A stretch of 35,303 nt of DNA from a virus. Within the stretch, counting starts at the first letter, position 1. The number at the start of each line of letters is the position of its first letter. The stretch spans positions 1 through 35,303 of the IMG/VR virus record IMGVR_UViG_3300034280_000107. One strand, given 5' to 3'. The notes beneath the pieces were generated by a model. It was not told the origin of the DNA and ran no database searches. It saw nothing but the letters and a program-made list of their open reading frames with translations. The position numbers were made by a program, and so were the translations under genes. Of this stretch, positions 1 through 7,612 are shown piece by piece.

Positions 1-819
1 ACCGACTGGAACAAACTCACGGGCGGTTCAGCCTACACCGCAGGCCGGTGGTATGACTTCAGCGGCTTGAACGGCACGCCTGTGGCGAACGCCTTTGCAG
101 GCACTGCGCTGGCGTGGAGAACCTGCGACGAAACCACCGGCAACGGCACGCAGATTTTCGGCCTGCCGCACGGCGGGAATGTCAGCCCAGACACCAAGCA
201 CGTTCTGAACGTCGCGGCGCTCACTTCTGTGGCGACAGGCGTTCCGGCGCAGTTGATGCTGGTGGACTTGCAGGGCTACTGGCCCGGCATCACGAACAAC
301 TCGGCCACGGCGCAAACCCTTACGGGCACGCCCACTCTGCGCTACACCAACGGGGCCGGGTGCAGGTTGTTCTGGGTGCAAACCGCCGCAGCGGGCGCCA
401 CGGCGCAGAACATCGCGCTCAGCTACAGCAACACAGTGCCAACCTCGGGCAGGACGCTTCCGGTCACGGTCGCCATGACGGCTTCCGGCATCGTGGGGCA
501 CATCTCTCACTCAGGCACCGCAGCGAACAACTACGGCCCATTCCTGCCCCTGGCATCGGGCGACACGGGCGTGTCTACCGTGGCGACGGTCACGTTCTCT
601 GCTGCCAACACCGGCACCGGGGCGCTGTGCCTTGCCCGCCCGCTGCTGACGCTGCCGCTGACCACCGTGTCCGTCGCTGCCGAGCGTGATCTGCTCAACC
701 AACTGCCGAGCCTTCCTCGGGTGATGGACGGTGCCTGCCTCACGTGGCTCTACTTTGCGGGTGCGGCCACGGCGGCAAGCACAAACTTCTACGGCGCGGT
801 CGAGGTCGGCTGGGGCTGA
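1..819 (+). CDS. Phage structural protein, 5'-truncated (paralog B)
   Basis: The reading frame is open from the first base and stops at 817-819, so 272 residues are seen and the true start lies outside the window. Its early part contains WYDFSGLNGTP, then an AGTAL motif and HGGNVSPDTKH. The C-terminal half is rich in Ala, Thr and Ser, as in beta-rich virion proteins. It is clearly related to the protein beginning at 34982: the DFS...GTAL stretches align without gaps and both have an LQGYWP/LDYLMF-type segment later. About 20 residues are probably missing at the start. It lies between portal and scaffold genes, a position with no counterpart in P22 itself. Function is unknown; a virion surface or head-associated role is inferred from context. 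Confidence 0.75.
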   Translation, partial: TDWNKLTGGSAYTAGRWYDFSGLNGTPVANAFAGTALAWRTCDETTGNGTQIFGLPHGGNVSPDTKHVLNVAALTSVATGVPAQLMLVDLQGYWPGITNNSATAQTLTGTPTLRYTNGAGCRLFWVQTAAAGATAQNIALSYSNTVPTSGRTLPVTVAMTASGIVGHISHSGTAANNYGPFLPLASGDTGVSTVATVTFSAANTGTGALCLARPLLTLPLTTVSVAAERDLLNQLPSLPRVMDGACLTWLYFAGAATAASTNFYGAVEVGWG

Positions 820-827
820 TCGGGCTC

Positions 828-1697
828 ATGGCTCTCAAGACAAACACCACGCTCCTGGCGCAGCTACCCCTGCGCCAGATCGGCGGCTCGCCTGGAACTT
901 TCCGTTCCATGTGGGGGCGTGGCGACCGGATGAACCAGTCCGTGGGCGTGGGCATCCCGTCCAAGCTGGCGGGCATCCCCTCCGGGCACCTCGCGCCATC
1001 GTCGTGGGTGCTACCGTACAAGCCGGGGGCGATGTCGTCGTTCACCAATCTGGTGGTGACGGTCACGCCGGGTACGCTGAACCTCGCGGCGGGCGTCAAC
1101 ATCACGGGCAGCACGACGGTCACGATCACCGTCAATCCCGCTGATGGGCAACTCATTGTCTCGGCGTCAGGTTCGACGTCCATCACGTTCAATCTTGCGG
1201 GCAACTTGGCTGGTGCCCTGTCCGCATCTGGCAGCACGTCCTTCTCGTTCACGGTCAACAACGCCACGCTCGGCGCCATCGTCGACGCCGTGGGCGCCGC
1301 GCTCGTGCAGTTCTCAAACAGCGCCACGGTCAGGGCCACGGGCAACCTGTCGGGCGACATCACACCATTCACCGAACTGAGCCCGCAGTCCCTGTCAGCG
1401 GCGGTGTGGGAATCCCTCGCCAGCGCCTACAACGCGCCTGGCACGATGGGAGAGCTGCTGAACAGCGCGGGCGGCGGTGCCAGTCCGGCCACGATTGCCG
1501 CTGAGGTGTGGTCTACACCGCTTGAGACGCTGACGGCCGAGGAGATCATGCGCGTGCTTCTGGCGGCGCTGGCCGGTGCTCGATCTGGGCTCGGCTCGGG
1601 GACCGAGGAATACTTGGCGCAGGACGGCACCACGCCGCGCATCACGTTCAGCCCCGACGCGCAGGGCAACGGCACGCCGATCATCGATGCTACTTAG
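828..1697 (+). CDS. Conserved phage virion-type protein, unknown function
   Basis: 289 residues. I chose the ATG at 828, 8 bp after the upstream stop, because the longer frame would run back inside the previous gene. The N-terminus is basic and Gly-rich (GTFRSMWGRGD). The centre has repeated Thr/Ser/Gly beta-strand-like segments (NITGSTTVTITV, SGSTSITFNLAG, SGSTSFSFTV), which suggests a repetitive beta structure such as a fibre or decoration domain. The C-terminus is more helical (AAVWESLASAYN, AAEVWSTPLETLTAEEIMRVL). The ALAGARSGLGSGTEEYLAQDG end with its PRITFSPDAQGN segment resembles a C-terminal motif I recall from phage structural proteins. Its stop overlaps the next gene by 11 bp. Function unknown. 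Confidence 0.72.
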   Translation: MALKTNTTLLAQLPLRQIGGSPGTFRSMWGRGDRMNQSVGVGIPSKLAGIPSGHLAPSSWVLPYKPGAMSSFTNLVVTVTPGTLNLAAGVNITGSTTVTITVNPADGQLIVSASGSTSITFNLAGNLAGALSASGSTSFSFTVNNATLGAIVDAVGAALVQFSNSATVRATGNLSGDITPFTELSPQSLSAAVWESLASAYNAPGTMGELLNSAGGGASPATIAAEVWSTPLETLTAEEIMRVLLAALAGARSGLGSGTEEYLAQDGTTPRITFSPDAQGNGTPIIDAT

Positions 1698-2145
1698 AAA
1701 CCGGCTTCTCGGCGGTGCGCTGTTCGCAGGCCTGCTGTTCGGTGGCCAGCAGGTTCCTCCTGTTGAGGTGCAGGGCGGTGGCGGCAAGTCTGGCAAGTCC
1801 AAGCAGACGCGCCCGTTGTGGGTGGTTGAAGGCAGGATATTCGACAACCCTTGGGTGGCTCAGGAGTATCTGGCCACACTGCAGGCCGAGAAGGCTGCGG
1901 CAGATGCTCGGGCGCAGGCCGCCATTCGTAAGCCTGCACCGAAAACCAAGCCGCAAGCCGAGCCGAAGCGCCAGTTCTTGGTGCTGCAGCAAGAACGCAT
2001 CGAAATTGACCTCGGTCGATTCTCGTACGCTGACGATCTAGCGCGAGATTCGATTGAGGCGCACATGAAACTGGCGCAAATTATCATTGACGAGCGTGAT
2101 GCACAGATTGCAATGATCCTAGCGCTGGCAGTGCTAGACGATTAA
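1687..2145 (+). CDS. Small protein with N-terminal hydrophobic segment, unknown
   Basis: 152 residues from the ATG at 1687, which overlaps the end of the preceding gene. Residues 1-20 (MLLRNRLLGGALFAGLLFGG) look like a signal anchor or a virion-associated hydrophobic helix. No lipobox cysteine is present. After a Gly/Lys linker there is a short beta-like stretch (PLWVVEGRIFDN). An Ala/Lys/Pro-rich helix and a final charged helix (LGRFSYADDLARDS to the end) follow. A neighbour of the portal-scaffold region, probably made late with the structural genes. I do not recognise the family. Confidence 0.65.
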   Translation: MLLRNRLLGGALFAGLLFGGQQVPPVEVQGGGGKSGKSKQTRPLWVVEGRIFDNPWVAQEYLATLQAEKAAADARAQAAIRKPAPKTKPQAEPKRQFLVLQQERIEIDLGRFSYADDLARDSIEAHMKLAQIIIDERDAQIAMILALAVLDD

Positions 2146-2205
2146 GTCGGACATTCCGGCAACGGCAACCGCACGGCCGAAAACGTGCGAGTGTGAAAGA
2201 GAACC

Positions 2206-3096
2206 ATGCCAGTAGAGATTGAAGTCACCCAGCCTGACGGCTCCAGCGAGACACCTGCACTCGACGAACTGGAGGCCCAGGATACGCGGGCAGCAGAGCC
2301 AGAGACGCCAGAACCAGCGGAAGACGCCGAAGGCGAACAGGAGCTCAAGATCACGCTCGGCGGCCAGACGCTGACCGAGCCTGAGCCAGAGGCCGAAAGG
2401 GCACCAGAGTGGGTGCGCGACCTGCGACGGTCTCACCGCGAGCTGCAGCGCAAGGTGCGCGAGTACGAGGTCCGCGAGCAGCAGACAACCCAGACCCAGA
2501 GCGCGGCCATTCCGGCGCTCGGCGCGAAGCCGAAGCTCGAAGACCACGACTATGACACCGACCGCTACGAGGCGGCGCTTGAGTCCTGGTACAAGCAGAA
2601 GGACGCCGTGGAGGTCGCCAAGCGCCAGCAGCAGCAGCAGGTCGAGGAGCAGCAGCGCACCTGGCAGGCCAAACTCGACGGCTACGCCAAGGCCAAGACC
2701 GAACTCAAGGTTCGTGACTACGATGACGCTGAGTCCACGGTGCAGGAGACGCTGAACGTGGTGCAGCAGGGCGTGGTGCTGCAGGGCGCGGAGAACCCGG
2801 CGCTGGTGGTCTACGCGCTGGGCAAGAACCCCAAGAAGGCCAAGGAACTGGCCGCCATCACTGACCCGGTGAAGTTCGCATTCGCCGTTGCAAAACTGGA
2901 GTCTCAGTTGAAAGTCACCTCTACCCGCAAGCCCCCGCCTCCCGAGCGTTCCGCGCCCGCCGGCAACGCGCCAATCTCCGGCACCACCGACAGCGTGCTG
3001 GAGCGCCTGCGCGTTGACGCCGAGCGCACGGGCGACATGACGAAGGTCATCGCCTATCGCCGCCAACAGCGAGAAAAGCAGTCTGCGCGCCGCTGA
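2206..3096 (+). CDS. Scaffolding protein (P22 gp8-like)
   Basis: 296 residues, close to the roughly 300 residues of P22 gp8. It sits directly upstream of the coat gene, the normal scaffold position. The composition fits: residues 1-65 are very acidic and Pro/Glu-rich, the middle (about 68-165) is a long charged Gln/Lys/Glu helix with QQQQQVEEQQR, and the C-terminus is basic (PPPPERSAP, then RVDAERTGDMTKVIAYRRQQREKQSARR spread over the last 40 residues). A basic C-terminal helix is what scaffolds of this class use to bind coat protein. It would fill the procapsid and leave before DNA packaging. The call rests on position, size and composition rather than strong sequence identity. The RBS is weak (AAAGAG upstream of ATG 2206). 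Confidence 0.82.
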   Translation: MPVEIEVTQPDGSSETPALDELEAQDTRAAEPETPEPAEDAEGEQELKITLGGQTLTEPEPEAERAPEWVRDLRRSHRELQRKVREYEVREQQTTQTQSAAIPALGAKPKLEDHDYDTDRYEAALESWYKQKDAVEVAKRQQQQQVEEQQRTWQAKLDGYAKAKTELKVRDYDDAESTVQETLNVVQQGVVLQGAENPALVVYALGKNPKKAKELAAITDPVKFAFAVAKLESQLKVTSTRKPPPPERSAPAGNAPISGTTDSVLERLRVDAERTGDMTKVIAYRRQQREKQSARR

Positions 3097-3127
3097 TTGA
3101 CACCGGGCCGGGTGTTCGTGGTACATT
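3097..3127 (+). promoter_or_regulatory. Candidate promoter upstream of the coat gene
   Basis: A perfect TTGACA lies at 3097-3102, directly after the scaffold stop, with TACATT (4/6 to TATAAT) at 3122-3127. The 19-bp spacer is longer than ideal, so this is only a candidate. An imperfect dyad (ACACC...GGTGT, 3100-3115) overlaps the spacer. The 161-bp gap before coat has no other gene and is the largest untranslated leader in the left structural block, which fits separate boosting of coat expression. Confidence 0.35.
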
Positions 3128-3257
3128 CGGCCCATCTGGTCTCGCCCACCTCACGGGCAGCGCACAAGACACGAGCGGCCGCCCGGCTCTGAATGGGTGA
3201 GTAGCAAAGCGCGGCGCAAGCCGTACCAAGTCACTCATCCATTTTGAGGAGCCACAA

Positions 3258-4529
3258 ATGGCCAACAGTTTTTCCAAGGAAGAGCGCGTAGCGTTCGAGG
3301 ACATCCTCGAAGGCTTCAACGACGCGCTTGTGCTGTCTCGCAACGTCTCCGTGTACCGCACCGACGGCACGATGATGGAGCGCACCAACAACGTGATCTG
3401 GCGCCCGCAGCCCTACATCGCGCAGTCCTACAACGGCATGGATCAGACGCTGAACTTCACCGAGTTCACGCAGTTGTCCGTTCCTTCCACGCTCGGCTTC
3501 CAGAAGTCGGTGCCTTGGATTATGGACGCGCTTGAGCTGCGCGACGCTCTGCAGGAAGGCCGCCTCGGCGACGCCGCCAAGCAGAAGCTGGCCTCTGACG
3601 TCAACCTCGCCGTCATGAACGTCGCCGCGAACCTGGGTTCGCTGGTGGTCCGCACCACGGCCTCGGCCGGCAGCTACGATGACGTGGCTGCGTGCGACAC
3701 GATCATGAACGAGCAGGGCGTGCAGATGTTCGACCGCTACCTGGCGCTGTCGAGCCGCGACTACAACGGCATGGCCGGCAATCTGGCCGTGGCGACGCGC
3801 TCGTTCGGCAACCAGATCAGCGACGAGGCATATCGTCGCGGCTTCGTCGGCACTGTGGCTGGTTTCCAGACGTACAAGTTTGACTACGCCAACCGCATCC
3901 GTGGAGCCACTGGCGCCGATCCCACGATCGACACCCAGGCCGCAGCCGGCAACTACTGGGTGCCGGTGGCCACCAGCGTGGCCGCTACCGGCGAGTCCGC
4001 CAACGTGGACAACCGCTTCCAGACCGTGACGGTGAACTCGACTGCCAACCTGTTGGCCGGCGACGCGATCACCATCGACGGCGTGGTGGCTGTGCATCAC
4101 ATCACCAAGCAGTCCACTGGCGAACTCAAGACCTTCCGCGTGGTTCAGGTTCTGACCGGCACCACCTGCGTCATCACCCCGCCGATCATCTCGGCTCAGG
4201 GTGGCACGGACGCAGAACTGCAGTACCAGAACGTCATCGTCACGCCCAGCGCCGCCGCCACGGTGGACCGTCTGAACGTGGATGCCGCTCCGATCAACTG
4301 CTTCTGGCAGAAGGACGCGCTGGAACTCCTGCCGGGACGCTACGCAGTGCCTGCTGACGCTGGTGCCGCAGTCATGCGTGCCTCCACCGACCAGGGCATT
4401 GAGCTGGTAATGCAGAAGCAGTACGACGTCAACACCATGAAGACCAAGTACCGCCTCGACTGCCTGTTCGGCGTGGTGAACAAGCAGCCCGAGATGAGCG
4501 GCATCCTGCTCTTCGGGCAGACCCCCTGA
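3258..4529 (+). CDS. Major capsid (coat) protein, P22 gp5 family
   Basis: 423 residues against 430 in P22 gp5. Features of the family are visible: a charged N-arm followed by NNVIWRPQPY (compare the NTIW segment of gp5), a helix with LASDVNLAVMNVAANLGSLVV (compare the ELKVANMAAEMGSLV region), and the insertion-domain-like stretch VDNRFQTVTVNSTANLLAGDAITIDGV. A NCFWQKDALEL segment near residue 350 matches the NVFWADDAIR region. It forms the T=7-type shell on the scaffold. It starts with ATG 3258 behind GAGGA. It is preceded by a 161-bp leader and followed by a GC-only hairpin, so its transcript level is probably set separately from its neighbours. Confidence 0.93.
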   Translation: MANSFSKEERVAFEDILEGFNDALVLSRNVSVYRTDGTMMERTNNVIWRPQPYIAQSYNGMDQTLNFTEFTQLSVPSTLGFQKSVPWIMDALELRDALQEGRLGDAAKQKLASDVNLAVMNVAANLGSLVVRTTASAGSYDDVAACDTIMNEQGVQMFDRYLALSSRDYNGMAGNLAVATRSFGNQISDEAYRRGFVGTVAGFQTYKFDYANRIRGATGADPTIDTQAAAGNYWVPVATSVAATGESANVDNRFQTVTVNSTANLLAGDAITIDGVVAVHHITKQSTGELKTFRVVQVLTGTTCVITPPIISAQGGTDAELQYQNVIVTPSAAATVDRLNVDAAPINCFWQKDALELLPGRYAVPADAGAAVMRASTDQGIELVMQKQYDVNTMKTKYRLDCLFGVVNKQPEMSGILLFGQTP

Positions 4530-4537
4530 TGACGCAC

Positions 4538-4559
4538 CGGGCCGGGTAATACCGGCCCG
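4538..4559 (+). terminator. Strong GC hairpin after coat gene
   Basis: CGGGCCGG, a 6-nt loop GTAATA, then CCGGCCCG form a perfect 8-bp GC-only stem starting 9 bp after the coat stop. It is followed by ATTCG rather than a T run. It may act as a leaky terminator or an mRNA-stabilising 3' structure. Confidence 0.5.
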
Positions 4560-4591
4560 ATTCGCAACAGCAATCCAAGGAGTTTTCCATC

Positions 4592-5191
4592 ATGTCCAAT
4601 TCAGTCATCGCGCTGCAGGGAACCGCAGAAGTTGTCGTTCCCGCGAACGAAAGCATCGCTCTTCAGAGCATCACCCAGACCCAAGTCTTCAAGGTTGTCG
4701 GGTTCCCGAACTACCCGGAACAGAACGATCTGGAAAGCACGTTCACCGGCTACAAGCTGCTCGGTCCGTACACCGCAGAAACCACGCTCATCATCAATGC
4801 TGGCGCGGCTTCGGTGGAGTATCAGATCGGCGTCGCTCCGGTGGTGTTCGGTTCGAACTACCAAGGCACTCCCACCACGCAGAACTCGGCCGCAACGCTG
4901 ACGACTGCAAAGGTGATGTCTGGCATCATCACCACCACTCAGGCAACCGGCGCGACCATCGCCGTGCTGCTGCCGAACGGTGCTGACATGGAACTGGCTG
5001 CCCAGTTCGATGTGGGTGATTTCTTCGACTGGGTTCTTGTCAACCTTTCGACTGGCGCCAACACCGTGACGATCACCAACGCTGCGTCTGGCAACAACAT
5101 CAACGGCGCCGCCATCGTTGCCGTGAGCACCAGCGCTCAGTTCCGCACCTACAAGACGGCGGCCAACACCTTCGCCACCTATCGCATCTGA
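4592..5191 (+). CDS. Virion-type beta-rich protein, candidate decoration protein
   Basis: 199 residues, ATG 4592 behind AAGGAG (4577-4582). The sequence is Thr/Ala/Val-rich with alternating strand-like segments and almost no long helices. It ends in a jelly-roll-like block (FFDWVLVNLSTGANTVTITNAASGNNI...FRTYKTAANTFATYRI). The YKTAANTFATYRI-type ending is common in phage structural proteins. It is flanked by the coat hairpin upstream and a strong terminator downstream, so it forms a coat-plus-one unit. That is the usual place for a capsid decoration or stabilising protein. P22 has no equivalent. Function is inferred from position only. Confidence 0.68.
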   Translation: MSNSVIALQGTAEVVVPANESIALQSITQTQVFKVVGFPNYPEQNDLESTFTGYKLLGPYTAETTLIINAGAASVEYQIGVAPVVFGSNYQGTPTTQNSAATLTTAKVMSGIITTTQATGATIAVLLPNGADMELAAQFDVGDFFDWVLVNLSTGANTVTITNAASGNNINGAAIVAVSTSAQFRTYKTAANTFATYRI

Positions 5192-5213
5192 TACTGAAGG
5201 CGATCAAGTGCAT

Positions 5214-5258
5214 CGCGGGCGGTAAGGGTTGGGAGTTCCCGGCCGCCGCCCGCGTTTT
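5214..5258 (+). terminator. Rho-independent terminator after coat block
   Basis: CGCGGGCGG (5214-5222) pairs perfectly with CCGCCCGCG (5246-5254) and is followed at once by TTTT. A smaller GGGA/TCCC hairpin lies inside the loop. It ends the coat and decoration-candidate transcript, 23 bp after the stop of the preceding gene. Confidence 0.8.
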
Positions 5259-5275
5259 CACATCTGGAGCACATC

Positions 5276-5458
5276 ATGCCACTGACCAAGGGTTACTCGA
5301 AAGCCAGCGTGTCGAAGAACATCTCCAAGGAGATGAAGGCCGGCATGCCGCAAAAGCAGGCCGTGGCCGTGGCATTGAACACCGCACGCACCGCTGCCAA
5401 GAAGGCTGGCAAGCCGAGCAAGGGCCCTGGCCCAGCGCCGAAGCGGGGCATGAAATGA
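5276..5458 (+). CDS. Small Lys/Ala-rich basic phage protein
   Basis: 60 residues, ATG 5276 behind TGGAG. It begins MPLTKGYSKASVSKNISKEM, has an Ala-rich helix (QAVAVALNTARTAAKKAG) and ends in a Lys/Pro/Gly tail. Small basic proteins of this type recur near capsid genes of many phages; their role is not established. The high positive charge suggests nucleic-acid or virion binding. It overlaps the next small basic gene by 4 bp (ATGA). Confidence 0.72.
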   Translation: MPLTKGYSKASVSKNISKEMKAGMPQKQAVAVALNTARTAAKKAGKPSKGPGPAPKRGMK

Positions 5459-5622
5459 AGATGCCTGCTGGGCTGTACGCCAACATCGCCGCTAAACGCG
5501 AGCGCATCGAGCGCCAGAAGGCAGCGGGCAAGACGCCTGAGCGCATGCGCAAGCCTGGCGCGAAGGGCGCGCCGACAGCAGAGGCCTTCCGCGAATCAGC
5601 CAAGACGGCCAAGAAGAAATGA
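5455..5622 (+). CDS. Small basic phage protein, unknown
   Basis: 55 residues from ATG 5455 to TGA 5622, too short for many gene finders. It is Lys/Arg/Ala-rich: MKMPAGLYANIAAKRERI, then KPGAKGAPTAEAFRESAKTAKKK. It starts inside the stop of the gene before it and overlaps the next ATG (5619) by 4 bp, so all three are translationally coupled. This tight packing is the best evidence that it is real. It may work with the similar 60-residue neighbour. Confidence 0.68.
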   Translation: MKMPAGLYANIAAKRERIERQKAAGKTPERMRKPGAKGAPTAEAFRESAKTAKKK

Positions 5623-6059
5623 CCACGCAGCAGTTCCCCGCGCTTGTCTTCCGCAGCCCAGGCCCGCATCGGCACTCGTCTGGCGGTGCGTATCGCTTCG
5701 CCCAGGTGAACGATGCCGCCGAGCTGGCCGAGATGCTGGCGCAGGGCTACCACGCCAACGTCCGTGCCGCTATCGTGGCGTGCGGCGAGCGTGCGTTCAA
5801 GCACGGCCTGACCAGCATGCAGATGCGCAAGGTGCCTGTCTCGAAGCTGCTGGCGCGGCTGAAAGCCAGACTGGCAGAAGACGCCATCCCGGCAACTGCG
5901 GTGGAGGTCGAGGAGCCCGCGGCACCGCCTGCCGATGACGCACCGGCAACCCGCGCCGAGATGCTGCAGCAGGCCGAGATCCTGGGCATCAAGCCCGACA
6001 AGCGCTGGTCTGATGCCACGCTGATGGCCAAGATCAGCGCGGCCATGAACCCGATCTGA
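5619..6059 (+). CDS. Phage structural-region protein, unknown
   Basis: 146 residues. The N-terminus (FPALVFRSPGPHRHSSGGAYRFAQVNDAAELAEMLAQGYHANV) is a conserved style of phage protein lying before the head-completion genes. A short linker rich in Pro/Ala/Glu (about residues 90-115) precedes a small C-terminal helical domain, TRAEMLQQAEILGIKPDKRWSDATLMAKI, that resembles a SAP- or HeH/LEM-like helix-extension-helix fold. That fold often binds DNA or proteins, so a head-completion role is possible. Coupled to the upstream gene by ATGA overlap and followed 11 bp later by the gp4-like gene. Confidence 0.68.
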   Translation: MTTQQFPALVFRSPGPHRHSSGGAYRFAQVNDAAELAEMLAQGYHANVRAAIVACGERAFKHGLTSMQMRKVPVSKLLARLKARLAEDAIPATAVEVEEPAAPPADDAPATRAEMLQQAEILGIKPDKRWSDATLMAKISAAMNPI

Positions 6060-6070
6060 CGGAGCAACAG

Positions 6071-6553
6071 ATGGGCTACACCAAGCGGCAATTCATCCTC
6101 GCGGCGTTCGAGGAGATCGGCCTGGCCGCGTACACCTTCGACCTGCAGCCCGATCAACTGGAGTCTGCCCGGCGCCGCCTAGACGCCATGATTGCCGACT
6201 GGAACGGCAAGGGCATCCGCCTCGGCTACCCGATCCCGTCGAGCCCGCAGGACGGCAGCATCGACGAAGAGACAAACGTGCCAGACTCGGCCTACGAGGC
6301 CATTATCTGCAGCCTGGGCATCCGCCTAGCGCCGAGCTACGGCAAGCAGGTCATGCCCATGACGATGGCCACCGCCAAGCAGGGCTATGACACGCTGCTG
6401 CAGCGCGCCACGTTCCCGCTGGAGCAGCAGATGCCCAGCACGATGCCGTCGGGTGCTGGCAACAAGCCCTGGCGCGTGTACGACAATCCGTTCCTACGGC
6501 CGCCCGTCAATCCGGTGCAAGTCGGCCCTGACGGCCCGCTCGAACTCAACTGA
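6071..6553 (+). CDS. Head-completion / tail accessory factor, P22 gp4-like
   Basis: 160 residues (P22 gp4 is 166). It shows the gp4 pattern: an N-terminal helix (YTKRQFILAAFEEIGLA), DLQPDQLESARRRLDAMIADWNGKGI (compare [21 protein letters not shown] in gp4), then a GYP segment, AIICSLGIRLAPSYGK (compare FHNLACRIAPDY), and a helix ending in MPSTMPSGAGN (compare MPTGSGN). gp4 proteins bind under the portal after DNA packaging and start tail assembly. The GGAGC RBS sits just before ATG 6071. The gp10-like gene lies about 1 kb downstream, with three small genes in between. Confidence 0.87.
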   Translation: MGYTKRQFILAAFEEIGLAAYTFDLQPDQLESARRRLDAMIADWNGKGIRLGYPIPSSPQDGSIDEETNVPDSAYEAIICSLGIRLAPSYGKQVMPMTMATAKQGYDTLLQRATFPLEQQMPSTMPSGAGNKPWRVYDNPFLRPPVNPVQVGPDGPLELN

Positions 6554-6577
6554 CGCGCATCGCGCAACGAGGCACAC

Positions 6578-7033
6578 ATGGCACTCATCTATCAACTGCC
6601 GCTGCTGTCGCAGGCATCACCCGGTGACCAGTTGGCGGTCTACGCACCGAACACGGGCGACGCTCGCCGCTTGCCGATGTCGGCGCTGCTGGCCTACTTC
6701 CAGCAGCAGTTCGCCGCGCCCACGGTGGCAACCAACCTCTACACGCCGGGCACCGGGTTCAACATCGCGCTGCCCACGCCTGTAGCGCAGGCGCAGTGGG
6801 CCGTCATCCAGCCTGCTGGCACGCTGGCCACCGGCACCGTGACCCTGCCGCTGAACACCCTGACGCCCGATGGCACCGAGGTTCTCATCACCACCACGCA
6901 GCAAATCACAGCGTTCACGCTGGCGCTCAACGGCGCGGCGGCTGGGTTCGGTGACCCCACCACGCTGGCGGCAGAGGATTTCTTCCGCATGAGGTTCTAC
7001 CAGGCCACGAACTCCTGGTATCGCATCGCCTGA
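6578..7033 (+). CDS. Virion-type protein, unknown
   Basis: 151 residues. The N-terminus (IYQLPLLSQASPGDQLAVYAPNTGDARRLPMSALLAYFQQQF) is a short motif found at the start of many phage tail or neck proteins. The rest is beta-rich and Thr/Ala-rich and ends in NSWYRIA. That style of ending (beta-sandwich closing strand) is shared with the decoration-candidate gene at 4592. It lies between gp4-like and gp10-like genes, so a tail or head-surface role is likely. No catalytic motif seen. Confidence 0.68.
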   Translation: MALIYQLPLLSQASPGDQLAVYAPNTGDARRLPMSALLAYFQQQFAAPTVATNLYTPGTGFNIALPTPVAQAQWAVIQPAGTLATGTVTLPLNTLTPDGTEVLITTTQQITAFTLALNGAAAGFGDPTTLAAEDFFRMRFYQATNSWYRIA

Positions 7034-7049
7034 CCTACTGAGGATCATC

Positions 7050-7358
7050 ATGTCGTCCACCATTGAAAGTTTCTGCCCAGCCTACGGCACGGGCCTTGTC
7101 GTCTCGCCTGGCGTGGCCTCTGCATCCAGCACACTTACGACGGCCGACGAGGGCGTGGTCATCACGAACCTGAGCACCACCGTGCTGACCTACGTGCGCG
7201 TGGGCGAGGGCACGCAGACGGCCACCACGGCCGATTTCCCGCTGCCGCCTAGCGCGCAGGTCAGCCTCAGCAAGGGCAAGACCGAGCGCACGGTGGCGTA
7301 CATCGCGCCGGCTGGTGGCGGGTCTATCCACATCATCTCTGGCCGGGGCCTGCGTTGA
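7050..7358 (+). CDS. Small structural-region protein, unknown
   Basis: 102 residues, ATG 7050. It is beta-rich (VVITNLSTTVLTYVRVGEG, then a PPSAQVSLSKGK turn) and Thr/Val-rich. It resembles in style the protein of 9950-10285: both have a repeat-free beta fold with VTN/ITNLST strands. It is followed with one base between stop and start by the small basic gene at 7360. Function unknown. Confidence 0.62.
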   Translation: MSSTIESFCPAYGTGLVVSPGVASASSTLTTADEGVVITNLSTTVLTYVRVGEGTQTATTADFPLPPSAQVSLSKGKTERTVAYIAPAGGGSIHIISGRGLR

Positions 7359-7359
7359 T

Positions 7360-7611
7360 ATGGCCAAGTCGCCCGCCTGGACCCGCAAGGAGGGCCAGAA
7401 CCCCAAGGGTGGCTTGAACGCCAAGGGGCGGGCGTCTGCGAAGGCGCAGGGCATGAATCTGAAGCCGCCGGCACCCAACCCCAAGAACGAGAAAGACGCG
7501 GCGCGGCGCAAGTCGTTCTGCGCTCGCATGGGTGGCATGCCTGGGCCGATGAAGGACGAGAAGGGCAAGCCTACCCGCAAGGCGCTGGCGCTGAAGGCCT
7601 GGAACTGCTGA
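7360..7611 (+). CDS. Small basic phage protein, DUF6321-like
   Basis: 83 residues. The frame is open further upstream, but ATG 7360, one base after the previous stop, gives a protein with a typical start (MAKSPAWTRKEGQNPKGGLNAKGRASA). This pattern, followed by NPKNEKDAARRKSFCARMGGMPGPMKDEKGKPTRKALALKAW in pieces, fits a widespread family of small phage proteins that I recall as DUF6321; the family name is from memory. It is very basic with one Cys pair. Role unknown. It lies directly before the gp10-like gene. Confidence 0.72.
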   Translation: MAKSPAWTRKEGQNPKGGLNAKGRASAKAQGMNLKPPAPNPKNEKDAARRKSFCARMGGMPGPMKDEKGKPTRKALALKAWNC

Positions 7612-7612
7612 C

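Noticed and set aside
3100-3115. Dyad after the scaffold gene as a terminator
   Set aside because: Only a 5-bp stem with no T run.
2134-3135. 333-codon minus-strand frame opposite the scaffold gene
   Set aside because: Leu-rich mirror of Gln/Glu codons on the other strand; scaffold composition and position favour the + frame.
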